64,000 nt of DNA from Pseudomonas azerbaijanoccidentalis (GCF_019145495.1 NZ_JAHSTU010000009.1:248001-312000); one strand, 5' to 3'; positions 1 through 8,953 are shown, numbered from the stretch's first letter. Numbers and translations: made by a program. Notes: a model not told the origin generated them from the sequence alone.

Positions 1-950
1 ATCCTACCGGTAGCCTCAAGGCGCAGTTATGTGTCGAGGGCAAGCATCGCCTCTACGCCTTCTGCGATGAGCGCGGCGTCAAATATCAACGCCTTGGGAA
101 ACTGATCGTCGCCACCGATGAGGCGCAGCGTTCGGCCTTGCAGGTGTTGCTGGAGCAGGGGCGGCGCAACGGTGTCGATGATCTGCAATGGCTGGAGGCG
201 AGTGAGGCACAGGCGCTGGAACCGGCGTTGGTCTGCGTCGCTGCGTTGTGGTCACCGTCCACCGGGATTGTCGATTCCCATGGGTTGATGCTGGCGTTGC
301 AGGGCGATGTCGAAGCCGGTGGTGGATCGCTGGTTTTTCATACGCCGTTGCTGTCGGCCCGTTGCATCGAACAGACGTTCGAACTGCACATCGGCGGCGC
401 CGAACCCATGACCTTGCGCTGCCGCGAGCTGATCAATTGCGCCGGTTTGTCCGCGCCGGATGTAGCGAGCCATATCGCCGGTCTGCCCGCGCAACACGTT
501 CCGACGGCGCGGTTGTGCAAGGGCAGTTATTTCAGCTTCAGCGGCCGCGCGCCGTTCCGACATCTGGTGTACCCGGCACCGGAGAGCGCCGGATTGGGGG
601 TGCACATGACGCTCGACCTGGGCGGCCAGGCGCGATTCGGACCCGATGTGGAGTGGGTCGGCGCGGTTGATTACCGCGTGGACCCCGCACGAGCCGACGG
701 TTTTTATGAAGCGATCCGCCGTTACTGGCCGGGCTTGCCGGACAACAGCCTGCAACCGGCCTACAGCGGCATTCGCCCGAAAATCAGTGGTCCGGGTGAA
801 GCGGCCGCCGACTTTTGCATCAGCGGCCCCGCCGAACATGGGGTGCCCGGTCTGGTGAATCTGTTCGGGATTGAATCACCGGGACTCACCAGTTGCCTGG
901 CGCTGGCCGAACGGGTCTTGAAAACCCTGCCCCCTGCGCACACGTCGTAG
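1..950 (+). CDS. FAD-dependent oxidoreductase, L-2-hydroxyglutarate oxidase-like (5' end missing)
   Basis: The reading frame is open from the first bases of the window, so the start and the N-terminal FAD-binding Rossmann motif lie upstream. The visible 315 or so residues begin PTGSLKAQLCVEG and read on through GKLIVATDEAQ, segments typical of the DAO-type flavoenzymes related to L-2-hydroxyglutarate oxidase LhgO. Near the C-terminus, YSGIRPKI and the FGIESPGLTSCLALAE segment match the FAD-pyrophosphate and substrate-side end of that family. The likely activity is FAD-dependent oxidation of a 2-hydroxy acid or an amine. The substrate cannot be read from the sequence. The TAG stop lies inside a REP-like hairpin (GTAGCAGCC). 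The family call is fairly secure; the exact substrate is not. Confidence 0.8.
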   Translation, partial: PTGSLKAQLCVEGKHRLYAFCDERGVKYQRLGKLIVATDEAQRSALQVLLEQGRRNGVDDLQWLEASEAQALEPALVCVAALWSPSTGIVDSHGLMLALQGDVEAGGGSLVFHTPLLSARCIEQTFELHIGGAEPMTLRCRELINCAGLSAPDVASHIAGLPAQHVPTARLCKGSYFSFSGRAPFRHLVYPAPESAGLGVHMTLDLGGQARFGPDVEWVGAVDYRVDPARADGFYEAIRRYWPGLPDNSLQPAYSGIRPKISGPGEAAADFCISGPAEHGVPGLVNLFGIESPGLTSCLALAERVLKTLPPAHTS

Positions 951-988
951 CAGCCGAACGCAGCCTTGCAGGCTAGGCTGCTGCTACA
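946..988. repeat. Short REP-like hairpin, family c
   Basis: GTAGCAGCC and GGCTGCTGCTAC form an inverted repeat around a short centre. It is a compact member of the same family as the elements at 6460-6605 and 28104-28242. The left arm supplies the TAG stop codon of the preceding oxidoreductase gene. Confidence 0.7.
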
Positions 989-1080
989 AATCGTGTGACG
1001 ACCGGTAATCAGTGTTGACGCCGCTATGCGTGGATAGCGCTATCCTTGGGGAATGCGCTATTCGCCATCGGAGAAGTTCG

Positions 1081-1674
1081 ATGATCAATGCACGCACTGC
1101 CCGCATGCTCGCCGATTACAAACAATGGGCCAATCAGCGCCTGTTCGACAATCTGGCGCAACTGCCGCCGGGTGAAGTTGAAAAGGAACGCGCCGGGATT
1201 TTCAAGAACATGATTGGCACGCTCAACCACATGTATGTCGTGGACTGCCTCTGGCAGGCGCATCTTGAAGGCCGGGGGCATGGCTTCAAGACCTCCCATG
1301 ATCTGGTGCATCGCGCATTGCCCAACCTGCGCCAGGCGCAACAAAACGTCGATCACTGGTATTGCGACTGGAGCGCCCGGCAGACCGATGCGTCGCTGGA
1401 TAAACCCTTGCGGTTCACCTTTATCTCCGGCGAAAGCGGGACCATGAGCGCCGGCGCGATGCTCATGCACGTGGTCAACCACGCCAGTTATCACCGCGGC
1501 TGGGTAATCCAGATGTACTTCGAAATCCCGGCCATGCCGCCCATGACCGACCTGCCGATCTACCTGCGCGAGACCGACCCGAATTTCAATTCGCTCAATG
1601 CTTCGGCAGTGGAGCTGACATGTGCTCCGCAATTCGCGAGCGCAACCAACGTTCTGCCGGATCGTTATCGCTGA
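1081..1674 (+). CDS. DinB family protein
   Basis: This is a 197-residue protein of the DinB/YfiT four-helix-bundle superfamily. Such proteins are metal-binding and often act as thiol-dependent transferases or stress-induced proteins of unknown substrate. The start at 1081 is chosen over an upstream in-frame ATG at 1012 because GGAGAAG precedes it and the protein then opens with the typical MINARTARMLADYKQWAN helix. Three histidines in the expected places are visible: NHMY near residue 46, and HVVNHASYHRGW near residues 134-144, where the last two form the usual HxxxH-type pair. The 3' end overlaps the end of the convergent LysR gene by 80 bases, so the C-terminal tail beyond about residue 170 is longer than usual and may be an accidental extension. 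Confidence 0.85.
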   Translation: MINARTARMLADYKQWANQRLFDNLAQLPPGEVEKERAGIFKNMIGTLNHMYVVDCLWQAHLEGRGHGFKTSHDLVHRALPNLRQAQQNVDHWYCDWSARQTDASLDKPLRFTFISGESGTMSAGAMLMHVVNHASYHRGWVIQMYFEIPAMPPMTDLPIYLRETDPNFNSLNASAVELTCAPQFASATNVLPDRYR

Positions 1675-2515
1675 CGCCGTTCCAGACCATCGACAGCTCC
1701 GACAGGTTGATATCAAACGGCGGGTCATCGGCGCGCAATTGGTCGCTGCCTTCAATCAGCGCGCTCGCCGCATAATCGGGCACCGAGGCAAGCATGTCGG
1801 TTCCTGCCAACAAGGCCCGCAACCCGGAAAACTGCGGTACCGCCAACACCACACGCCGTGAACGCCCGATACGAGCCAGGTCATTATCGATGGCGCCGCT
1901 CAAGTCCCCGGAAAACGACACCAGCGCATGGGGACGCTCGCAGAATTCCTCCAGGGTCAGCGCACCTGGGCGATTGTCACCGCGCAAAACCTTGACGCTC
2001 AGGTCGCGCAATTTCTTGCGTTTGGCATTGGCCGGCAACTCGGTGGTGTAACTGATGCCCACGGAAATTTCACCGCTGGCGAGCATCGACGACATCAACA
2101 GGTAATTCACTCGCCGCACGACCACGACGACGTTCTGCGCTTCTTCGCGAATCTGCTTGAGCAAGGGCGGAAACAGTCCGAACTCGGCGTCATCGGACAG
2201 CCCGATGCGAAACACATCGCGGCTGATGGACGGGTCGAAATCCTTGGCCCGGCTGACCGCCCCGGAAATGGTGTCCATCGCCGGCTGCAACTCCTTGAGA
2301 ATCGCCAACGCGCGTGGCGTCGCTTCAAGGATCCGACCGTTGCGCACCAGCAACGGATCATCAAACAAATCCCGCAACCGCGCCAACGCCGCACTCACCG
2401 CAGGCTGGCCGAGAAACAGCTTCTCCCCGGCCCGGGTCAGGTTCTTCTCGAACATCAGCGTTTCGAAAATCACCAACAGGTTCATGTCCACGCGGCGCAG
2501 GTCGTTGCGGTTCAT
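1595..2515 (-). CDS. LysR family transcriptional regulator
   Basis: A 306-residue LysR-type regulator. The winged helix-turn-helix is at residues 11-70, with the motif NLTRAGEKLFLGQPAVSAAL, and it is followed by the linker helix and a periplasmic-binding-protein-like effector domain from about residue 95. The DLRRVDMNLL opening resembles the NodD/LeuO-like branch of the family. It converges on the DinB gene with an 80-base tail overlap, so the two genes are probably not co-regulated. No target operon is divergent from it: upstream lies a REPIN and a broken gene. The effector is unknown. Confidence 0.9.
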   Translation of the reverse strand: MNRNDLRRVDMNLLVIFETLMFEKNLTRAGEKLFLGQPAVSAALARLRDLFDDPLLVRNGRILEATPRALAILKELQPAMDTISGAVSRAKDFDPSISRDVFRIGLSDDAEFGLFPPLLKQIREEAQNVVVVVRRVNYLLMSSMLASGEISVGISYTTELPANAKRKKLRDLSVKVLRGDNRPGALTLEEFCERPHALVSFSGDLSGAIDNDLARIGRSRRVVLAVPQFSGLRALLAGTDMLASVPDYAASALIEGSDQLRADDPPFDINLSELSMVWNGVSDNDPAERWLRSRIAEHMSAPLPKH

Positions 2516-2560
2516 GGGGGTGGCTCGCTGGGGTTTGGGTTCATTCAGTAAAGCACCAAA

Positions 2561-2655
2561 CCCTGTGGGAGCACGCCTGCTCGCGATAGCGGTGTGTCAG
2601 ACACAGAAATGTTGGATTGACTGACGCCATCGCGAGCAGGCTCGCTCCCACAGGG
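2561..2655. repeat. REPIN (inverted REP pair), family a
   Basis: The arms CCCTGTGGGAGCACGCCTGC and its inverted partner ending GGCTCGCTCCCACAGGG flank about 50 bases. This is the classical fluorescens-group palindromic intergenic element. It sits just upstream of the LysR gene start and downstream of the broken gene at 2658-2946. Confidence 0.85.
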
Positions 2656-2657
2656 GG

Positions 2658-2946
2658 TTATCGGTTTAGCCGATATTGGGTTGGGTCCAGTCGATCCAGT
2701 GCCCGGTTCACCGCCAATTCGCCCAGCATGATCGCCTCGGCAATGCCCAGCAGTGTGTTTCGGTGCGAGCCTTCGAGAAAACCTGCCAGATCATTGGTCA
2801 TTTGTGGGAGGTGGCCATGATGTTGGCGGCAGGGTTGAGGTAGTGATCGAGGGCGCGCTGGGCGGCTTCGTGGAATTGCTTGGAATCGGGGCTTTCGTAG
2901 GGGAGGCCGGATCTGATTCTGGCGGGTTGGGGGTTGGTTTGATCAT
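2658..2946 (-). pseudogene. Broken DUF6124 (formerly DUF3077)-type small gene
   Basis: On the minus strand, ATG at 2946 starts MIKPTPNPPESDP. The next frame continues YESPDSKQFHEAAQRALDHY. A third frame gives NDLAGFLEGSHRNTLLGIAE and then AIMLGELAVNRALDRLDP, up to a TAA at 2658. These three pieces, in this order, resemble one of the small Pseudomonas proteins annotated as DUF6124/DUF3077. The gene therefore carries two frameshifts, and the hydrophobic middle segment normally between the two halves is missing. No single intact frame covers it. The family assignment is from memory; the fact that the frame is broken is read directly. Confidence 0.6.
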
Positions 2947-3073
2947 CGATAGAACTCCAGTACTAGAAATATTGGAGCCATCACTTTCGCTACCAAACGA
3001 ATGGTGGTGGTAAACCCTAAAAGCAGCAATTGCTTGGACAGCCGTTAAACAACCTTCCAGAAAACCTCAATCT

Positions 3074-3161
3074 GTAGGAGCTGCCGAAGGCTGCGATCTT
3101 TTGATTTTGATGGAGACAACGTTGATACCGCCAAAAGATCGCAGCCTTCGGCAGCTCCTAC
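3074..3161. repeat. REPIN, family b
   Basis: GTAGGAGCTGCCGAAGGCTGCGATC is inverted at the right end as GATCGCAGCC...GGCAGCTCCTAC. It lies about 10 bases beyond the stop codon of the LysR gene at 3172 and may stabilise the 3' end of its transcript. Confidence 0.85.
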
Positions 3162-3171
3162 GGGCGACATG

Positions 3172-4071
3172 TCAGTGAGCCGAGTCCGGCTCGGTCAGCA
3201 CTTTGCGGAAGGTCTCTACCAACGGCCGCAGATTGATCCGGTGCCATGCCGCCCATAGCGGTCGCGTGAGAGAAATCCACGGCACTTCCCGCAGCACCAC
3301 GCCTGGCGGTGCGTTGCGGCTCAGGCCTTTCTGAATCATCGCGATGCCCAGCCCCGAGGCCACCAACGCCATTGCCGTGAAGGGGCCGGTGGCTTCCATG
3401 CGGATGTCCGGGGTGAAACCGGCGCGGATGCAGGCGCTGACGAAGTTTTCGCGGCTGGCGACATTCTGGTGATGCTGCACCCCGATCCACTCCTGGCTGG
3501 CGAGGTCGGCAGGCGTCAGTACCGCCTGCTGCGCCAGCGGATGATCCTCGGGCAGGGCCAGCAGCATCGGATCGTCCAGCACCTGAAAACCCAACAGATC
3601 CGGGTCGTCGTCCGTCGGCGGCTCGCTGACCAGCGCAATATCCAGACTACGCTGGCGCAAGCCTTCCAATTGTTCGGCGGAACTTTGGTTGTACAGCGCG
3701 ACATGCACATTCGGCCGATCAACCCGCAATACACGCAACGCATTGGGCAGGACGCCCGCGTGCATGGCGTTTTCGATGTAGCCGATGCACAAGCCGCCTT
3801 CTTCGCCACGACCGAGGCGCTTGCCCAGGGATTCCAGGCGATTGGCGTGGGTCAGCAGCGCGCGGGTCTCGGCGAGGAAGGTCTGGCCGTCGCGGGTCAG
3901 GCGGATGCGTTGCTGGCTGCGCTCGAACAGGGTCAGGCCAAGGCGTTCTTCGAGCTGGGCGATCTGCCGGCTCAGGGGTGACTGGGAAATATGCAGGCGT
4001 TCGGCGGCGCGACCGACGTGTTCTTCCTCGGCGACGGCGACGAAGTAGCGCAATTGGCGGATGTCGATCAT
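3172..4071 (-). CDS. LysR family transcriptional regulator, divergent from the AKR-SDR operon
   Basis: A 299-residue LysR regulator. The start at 4071 is preferred to the longer in-frame ATG at 4131 because AGAGG lies seven bases upstream and the protein then begins MIDIRQLRYFVAVAEEEHVG, the usual family start. The helix-turn-helix is at residues 17-36 (VGRAAERLHISQSPLSRQIA), and the substrate-binding domain starts near residue 90. The gene is transcribed away from the aldo/keto reductase operon starting at 4186, with a shared 114-base region. Control of that operon is the natural inference. A LysR T-N11-A site is not distinctive enough there for me to name one. Confidence 0.9.
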   Translation of the reverse strand: MIDIRQLRYFVAVAEEEHVGRAAERLHISQSPLSRQIAQLEERLGLTLFERSQQRIRLTRDGQTFLAETRALLTHANRLESLGKRLGRGEEGGLCIGYIENAMHAGVLPNALRVLRVDRPNVHVALYNQSSAEQLEGLRQRSLDIALVSEPPTDDDPDLLGFQVLDDPMLLALPEDHPLAQQAVLTPADLASQEWIGVQHHQNVASRENFVSACIRAGFTPDIRMEATGPFTAMALVASGLGIAMIQKGLSRNAPPGVVLREVPWISLTRPLWAAWHRINLRPLVETFRKVLTEPDSAH

Positions 4072-4185
4072 GTCAGACCTCTGAGGACTCAAGTGCCGCG
4101 AATTATGTCTTGGACGGTCCGATCGCTGCAATCTAGCATCTGCTCAACGGTCACCAATGGCCAATGAAACGACGAGGATTGAATC

Positions 4186-5202
4186 ATGAGCTTGAAAGAC
4201 AAACTGCCCGGCGCGCTGGGCTTCGGTACTGCACCACTGGGCAACATGTTCCGCGCCATTCCTGAAGAGGAAGCGCAAGCCACTGTCCACGCTGCCTGGG
4301 ATGCCGGTGTGCGTTACTTCGACACCGCGCCGTTCTACGGTTCGGGCCTGTCGGAAATCCGCCTCGGCGCCGCGCTGTCCCGCTATAACCGCGACGACTA
4401 CGTGCTCAGCAGCAAGGTCGGCCGAGTAATTCTTGATGAAGTCGAAGACGCCGCAGCCCGCGATCTGGGCGAGAAGAGCGGGGTGTTCGAACACGGGCTG
4501 CCGAACAAGATCGTCAACGACTATAGCGCCGACGCGACCCTGCGTTCGATCGAAGACAGCCTCAAGCGTCTGCAAACCGATCGCCTGGACATCGTCTGGG
4601 TGCATGACATCGCCCAGGACTTCTACGGCGACCAGTGGCTGGAATACTTCAACCAGGCCCGCACCGGCGCATTCAAAGTGCTCACCCGCCTGCGTGAAGA
4701 AGGCGTGATCAAGGGCTGGGGCCTGGGCGTGAACAAGGTCGAGCCCTGCGAATTGACCCTTGATCTGAGCGAAGCACAGCCGGACGGTTTTCTGCTGGCC
4801 GGCCGCTACACTCTTCTCGACCATGACCGCGCCTTGCAACGTTTGATGGACGCGGCCCTGGCACAGAACGTCGAGATCGTGGTCGGCGGCCCGTACAGCT
4901 CGGGCATTCTGGCCGGTGGCGCGCACTTCGAATACCAGAAGGCGAGTCCGGCGATCATCAACAAGGTCGAGCAGATCAAGCGCATTGCGGCGGCCCATGG
5001 GGTCGACATCAAAGCGGCGGCGTTGCAGTTCTCGTTGGCTAACCCGGCGGTGGCGGCAGTCATTCCAGGTGCCAGCCGACCAGAGCGGATTGCCGAAGAT
5101 GTGGCCGCGTTGTCGGCGGTCATTCCAGCAGCCTTCTGGCAGGCGCTGCGCGACGCAAAACTGGTGTCCGAGCGCGCACCGTTGCCACTCATTGGAGCCT
5201 GA
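4186..5202 (+). CDS. Aldo/keto reductase
   Basis: A 338-residue NADP-dependent aldo/keto reductase with a TIM-barrel fold. The catalytic tetrad is visible: Asp46 and Tyr51 in YFDTAPFYGSG, Lys77 in SSKVGR, and His140 in WVHD. The C-terminal IPGASRPERI segment is the cofactor-phosphate-binding loop. By overall pattern it is closest to the D-threo-aldose (L-fucose) dehydrogenase and pyridoxal 4-dehydrogenase branch. The SDR gene follows after two bases and an SRPBCC gene comes next, so the three probably form one operon handling a carbonyl compound or sugar lactone. The LysR gene at 3172-4071 is its likely regulator. Confidence 0.9.
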   Translation: MSLKDKLPGALGFGTAPLGNMFRAIPEEEAQATVHAAWDAGVRYFDTAPFYGSGLSEIRLGAALSRYNRDDYVLSSKVGRVILDEVEDAAARDLGEKSGVFEHGLPNKIVNDYSADATLRSIEDSLKRLQTDRLDIVWVHDIAQDFYGDQWLEYFNQARTGAFKVLTRLREEGVIKGWGLGVNKVEPCELTLDLSEAQPDGFLLAGRYTLLDHDRALQRLMDAALAQNVEIVVGGPYSSGILAGGAHFEYQKASPAIINKVEQIKRIAAAHGVDIKAAALQFSLANPAVAAVIPGASRPERIAEDVAALSAVIPAAFWQALRDAKLVSERAPLPLIGA

Positions 5203-5204
5203 AT

Positions 5205-6002
5205 ATGAAAATCGATTTGAGCGGAAAACTGGCGATTGTCAGCGGCAGCACTGCCGGCATCGGCCTGGGCATCAGCAAGGCGCTGGCCGAATCCGGCGCC
5301 ACGGTGGTGGTGATCGGCCGCGACACGGCCAAGGTCGACCAGGCACTGGCAAGCATTCGCCAGAGCGTGCCGGATGCACAGTTGCGCGGTTTGACCGCCG
5401 ACCTGGGCACCGCTGAAGGCGCCGAGAAACTGTTCGCCGCCGAGCCGCGCGCTGACATCCTGGTGAACAACCTCGGGATCTTCAACGCCGTAGAATTCTT
5501 TGATACGCCCGATAGCGAATGGACGCGCTTCTATGAGATCAACGTGATCTCGGGTGTGCGCCTGTCCCGGCATTACGTACCGGACATGGTCAAGCAGGGC
5601 TGGGGCCGGGTGATTTTCCTGTCTTCGGAGTCCGGGATCGCGATCCCCGCGGACATGCTCAACTACGGGGTGACCAAAAGCGCCAACCTGGCAGTGTCCC
5701 ACGGCCTGGCCAAACGGCTGGCGGGCACCGGGGTGACGGTCAATGCGATCCTGCCCGGTCCGACGTTAACCGACGGGGTGGAAGAAATGCTCAAGGATGC
5801 CATTGCCCAATCCGGTCGCAGCCTTCAAGAGGAAGCCGACGAATTTGTGCGCAAGGCGCGGCCGACCTCGATCATCCAGCGCGTGGCCCATGTCGAGGAA
5901 GTCGCCAATCTGGTGGCCTACATCGCTTCGCCGCTTTCCTCGGCTACCACGGGCGCGGCTTTGCGCGTCGACGGCGGCGTCGTCGACAGCATGGCCATCT
6001 GA
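5205..6002 (+). CDS. SDR family oxidoreductase
   Basis: A 265-residue classical short-chain dehydrogenase/reductase. The nucleotide-binding motif is GSTAGIGLG (residues 14-22), the structural motif is VNNLG (88-91), and the catalytic residues are Ser about 141, Tyr154 and Lys158 in YGVTK. The C-terminus ends in the usual LRVDGGVV segment. It starts two bases after the aldo/keto reductase stop, so it is almost certainly co-translated. Substrate unknown; paired with an AKR, it may oxidise or reduce a related intermediate. Confidence 0.92.
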   Translation: MKIDLSGKLAIVSGSTAGIGLGISKALAESGATVVVIGRDTAKVDQALASIRQSVPDAQLRGLTADLGTAEGAEKLFAAEPRADILVNNLGIFNAVEFFDTPDSEWTRFYEINVISGVRLSRHYVPDMVKQGWGRVIFLSSESGIAIPADMLNYGVTKSANLAVSHGLAKRLAGTGVTVNAILPGPTLTDGVEEMLKDAIAQSGRSLQEEADEFVRKARPTSIIQRVAHVEEVANLVAYIASPLSSATTGAALRVDGGVVDSMAI

Positions 6003-6030
6003 ATTTTATTCATTGAGAGAGCGTTTTTAC

Positions 6031-6441
6031 ATGGCAACTGCATCAGCATTCATCGACATCCCGGCCTCGGCCGATCAGGTCTGGCAATTGATTGGCGGCT
6101 TCAACTCGCTGCCGGAATGGCTGCCGTTCATTCCCAAAAGTGAACTCAGCGAAGGCGGCCGCGTGCGCAGCCTGCAAACCGCCGATGGCGCGGTGGTGAT
6201 TGAGCGTCTGCAAGCGTTCGACAACGCCGCGAAGAGCTACAGCTACTCGATTTTGCAGGCGCCGTTTCCGGCCACCGGGTATCTGGCGACAATCAAGGTT
6301 GAAGCGCAAGGGCAGGGCGCGCGGGTGACTTGGTCCGGTCGGTTTGAACCGGTGGGTGTGAGCGAAGAGGAAGTGGTGGCGTTGTTCACCGGCATCTATC
6401 AGGGCGGGCTTGAGGCGCTGCGGGCCAATTACCCAACCTGA
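6031..6441 (+). CDS. SRPBCC family protein
   Basis: A 136-residue START/Bet v1-like protein of the polyketide-cyclase/dehydrase group. It opens with FIDIPASADQVWQLIGGF, the standard first strand and helix of the fold, and has WLPFIPKSEL and an amphipathic C-terminal helix closing a ligand cavity. The start is placed at 6031 behind GAGAG; a longer open frame upstream only overlaps the SDR gene. It is the third gene of the AKR-SDR operon and may bind the same hydrophobic ligand. No enzymatic residues can be assigned. Confidence 0.88.
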   Translation: MATASAFIDIPASADQVWQLIGGFNSLPEWLPFIPKSELSEGGRVRSLQTADGAVVIERLQAFDNAAKSYSYSILQAPFPATGYLATIKVEAQGQGARVTWSGRFEPVGVSEEEVVALFTGIYQGGLEALRANYPT

Positions 6442-6459
6442 GTGTCAGCACGCAGCCTC

Positions 6460-6605
6460 GTAGCAGCTGCCGAGCTCGCGAGGCTGCGTTCGGCTGCGCA
6501 GCAGTCGTATAATCAGCCAGCGCGGTTTTTCAGGAATACCTCGCACTCAGGCTTTGCGACCGCTTCGCAGTCGAACGCAGCCTCGCGAGCTCGGCAGCTG
6601 CTACA
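6460..6605. repeat. REP-like inverted pair, family c
   Basis: GTAGCAGCTGCCGAGCTCGC at the left is inverted at the right as GCGAGCTCGGCAGCTGCTAC, with GAACGCAGCC blocks inside. It lies between two convergent genes. The right arm read on the minus strand supplies the TAG stop codon of the histidine kinase gene. Confidence 0.85.
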
Positions 6606-7998
6606 AGGTTTTCGCCAAGGCGACATTGTTGCAATCCAGCGCCAACCGCGCCCCACCCATTTCACTGCTCCCCACCTCAAGCGTAAACCCATGCAGGCTG
6701 ACAATCGCCGCGACGATCGACAGCCCCAGCCCGAAACCGCTTTTAAGATTGCCTGCCTCGGCGCGATAGAAACGCTGGAACACCGCGTCACGCTCAGCCT
6801 CGGGAATGCCCGGGCCGGAGTCGAGGACTTCGATGCGGGTATGTCCGCCTTCATCTAGGCCACGCAAGATCACCTGGCCACCGGGCGGGGTGAATTTGAT
6901 CGAGTTGCTCAGCAAGTTGGCCAACGCTTCGAACAGCAGCGCGCGGTCGCCATGGAGCGGCGGTAAGGTTTCGGGCAATTGAAGTTCAAACGTCAGGCCG
7001 TCGTCTTCCGCCAGGGGCAGATAGAACTCGTGCAGTTCCTGTAGCAATGACACCGGATCGAGTTGTACGAAGCCAGATCGGCGCTGGCGATCCTCCAGTT
7101 CGGAAATCCGCAGCAAGCCACGAAACCTCGCCATCAGCGTGTCGGCCTCGCCGAGCACCAGATCCAGCTGCGCCGCTTGCGCCGAACCTTCACCGGCCTG
7201 CTGTTGCATGCGGTAAAGCTGCGCGCGCAAGCGGGTCAGCGGGGTGCGTAGGTCATGGGCAATGTTGTCGCACACGCCTTTGACCTCGTGCATCAAGCGC
7301 TCGATGCGTTCGAGCATGGCGTTGACGATGGCGGCGAGCATGTCCAGTTCATCCCGGCGATTGGACAGCGGCAAGCGTCGGGTCAGGTCGCCGGCGACGA
7401 TGGCTTCGGCGCTAGCTTGTATCGCACGGATCCGCCGTAGCGGACGGCGGCGCAATAGGTGCCAACCGACGATGCCCGGCAGGATGGTCAGGGTTACCCC
7501 CCAAAACAGCGCGTGGAGGATGATCCGGGTCACGGCAAACAGCGAACCGTTGTCGCGCACCAGCACCAACAACAGGCCGTCCCGGGTCTGGGTCGCCACG
7601 GCGTCGCAGCTGTCATTGGGCAGCGTCGGGTCGTCGGAGTCGGCGCAATCGCTGAGCATGTGGATCTTGCCGTCCAGCGGCAGCCCATGGGGGATGTGGT
7701 CCAGCGCACCGCTCAGGTAACGGCGCTGCTGATCGAACAGGCCATAGCCGTCGATGCCGCGGATGTCGAAGGTCATGCTGACGGCGAGGGCGTCCACCAG
7801 TTGTTCGCCCTGGAACCGCGAGAACAAATGCTGACGCTGCATCAGCGAATGCTTGGCCAGGTTGTCCAGGTACGCGGACACCTCGAAGTACATGACCCCC
7901 ATCAGAATGCCGCTCCAGACCACGAACAGCGCACTGTACAGCGCCAGCAAACGACTGCTGGAAGAACGCCAGCCTTTAGACGGGTTCGGCAATGACAT
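6601..7998 (-). CDS. Sensor histidine kinase
   Basis: A 465-residue membrane histidine kinase. A first membrane segment lies at residues 13-37 and a periplasmic sensor region follows to about residue 160. A second membrane segment lies near 160-180. HAMP follows, then the HisKA motif DNIAHDLRTPLTRLR with the phospho-acceptor His near residue 246. The ATPase domain has the N box LANLLSNSIKFTP, the G1 box LDSGPGIP and the G2 box GFGLGLSIV. The gene overlaps the upstream response-regulator gene by 23 bases, so the two are translationally linked and form a pair. The signal is not known; two cysteines (about residues 118 and 129) in the periplasmic part could respond to metal or redox. Confidence 0.93.
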   Translation of the reverse strand: MSLPNPSKGWRSSSSRLLALYSALFVVWSGILMGVMYFEVSAYLDNLAKHSLMQRQHLFSRFQGEQLVDALAVSMTFDIRGIDGYGLFDQQRRYLSGALDHIPHGLPLDGKIHMLSDCADSDDPTLPNDSCDAVATQTRDGLLLVLVRDNGSLFAVTRIILHALFWGVTLTILPGIVGWHLLRRRPLRRIRAIQASAEAIVAGDLTRRLPLSNRRDELDMLAAIVNAMLERIERLMHEVKGVCDNIAHDLRTPLTRLRAQLYRMQQQAGEGSAQAAQLDLVLGEADTLMARFRGLLRISELEDRQRRSGFVQLDPVSLLQELHEFYLPLAEDDGLTFELQLPETLPPLHGDRALLFEALANLLSNSIKFTPPGGQVILRGLDEGGHTRIEVLDSGPGIPEAERDAVFQRFYRAEAGNLKSGFGLGLSIVAAIVSLHGFTLEVGSSEMGGARLALDCNNVALAKTL

Positions 7999-8659
7999 AA
8001 CCCGAGCCTCGCACGGTTCGAATCAATGGGACATTGCCAGGTGGATCGATCTTTTTGCGCAGGCGGCCGATGTGCACGTCGATGAGGTTGGTGCCAGGGT
8101 CGAAGTGATAACCCCAGACCTCTTCGAAAATCATCATCCGCGACAGGATCTGCCCGGTGTTGCGCATGAGGAATTCCAGCAGTTTGTATTCGGTGGGCAG
8201 CAGCGTGAGCAATTGACCGTCGCGGCTGGCCTCGTGGCTGATCAGGTTCAGCTCAAGATCCGCCACCCGCAGCGTGGTGGCCTGGGCGGTCACGGTGTTC
8301 TGCCGACGCAGCAGGACTTCGACCCGGGCGGCCATTTCATCGGTGGCGAAGGGCTTGGTCAGGTAATCGTCACCGCCCGCGCGCAAACCACGCACGCGCT
8401 CATCGACGTCGGAGAGGGCACTGATCATCAGAATCGGCGTGGCCACGCCCATGGTCCGCAGCGTGGTGACAATCGCCAGGCCATCGAGCTCGGGCAGCAT
8501 GCGGTCGAGGGTGATCAAGTCATAGTTGCCGCTGACCGCGCGCTCCAGCCCTTCACGGCCATTGTCGACCCAGTCGACGTCGAGGCCATGGCTGCTCAAT
8601 TCGGCGACGATTTCACGGGCGGTCACGGCGTCGTCTTCGATGGTCAAGATGCGGGTCAT
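7976..8659 (-). CDS. OmpR/PhoB-type response regulator
   Basis: A 227-residue two-domain regulator. The receiver has acidic residues at 9-10, phospho-acceptor Asp52 in LDRMLPELDG and Lys102 in YLTKPFA. The C-terminal winged helix reads through LLPTEYKLLEFLMRN, and then VHIGRLRKKID and VRGSGYVI. It is the partner of the overlapping histidine kinase. A perfect 12-base palindrome, CACAACGTTGTG, lies at 8682-8693 in its upstream region and is a possible control site. Confidence 0.93.
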   Translation of the reverse strand: MTRILTIEDDAVTAREIVAELSSHGLDVDWVDNGREGLERAVSGNYDLITLDRMLPELDGLAIVTTLRTMGVATPILMISALSDVDERVRGLRAGGDDYLTKPFATDEMAARVEVLLRRQNTVTAQATTLRVADLELNLISHEASRDGQLLTLLPTEYKLLEFLMRNTGQILSRMMIFEEVWGYHFDPGTNLIDVHIGRLRKKIDPPGNVPLIRTVRGSGYVIAEPV

Positions 8660-8681
8660 AGGGCTGGCCTGATTTAATGTT

Positions 8682-8693
8682 CACAACGTTGTG
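8682..8693. promoter_or_regulatory. Palindrome upstream of the two-component operon
   Basis: CACAACGTTGTG is a perfect 12-base palindrome 23 bases upstream of the response-regulator start. Its position fits an operator or promoter element. OmpR-type regulators usually bind direct repeats, so another factor may be involved. Confidence 0.3.
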
Positions 8694-8750
8694 CTGCATT
8701 TTGCCAAGAAATGATCGCAGGCTTTCTAAATAAAAGTTCATGGACAATGA

Positions 8751-8826
8751 AAAGATCGCAGCCTTCGGCAGCTCCTACAGGGAAATGCGTTTTAAATGTA
8801 GGAGCTGCCGAAGGCTGCGATCTTTT
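8751..8826. repeat. REPIN, family b
   Basis: AAAGATCGCAGCCTTCGGCA pairs with the inverted arm GTAGGAGCTGCCGAAGGCTG that continues to GCGATCTTTT. It lies between the two-component operon and the sigma-54-like promoter of the next gene. Confidence 0.88.
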
Positions 8827-8953
8827 GATCTTTTGATCTTCTGGTCAGTGCATAAAACCCGTTGAGCATAACGGTTCCTTGCAAATTGCATGGGTTATGG
8901 AAGTTCAATGTTTATAACTCGCTGAACCATAACGATTTATTCAAAGTGCGCGT

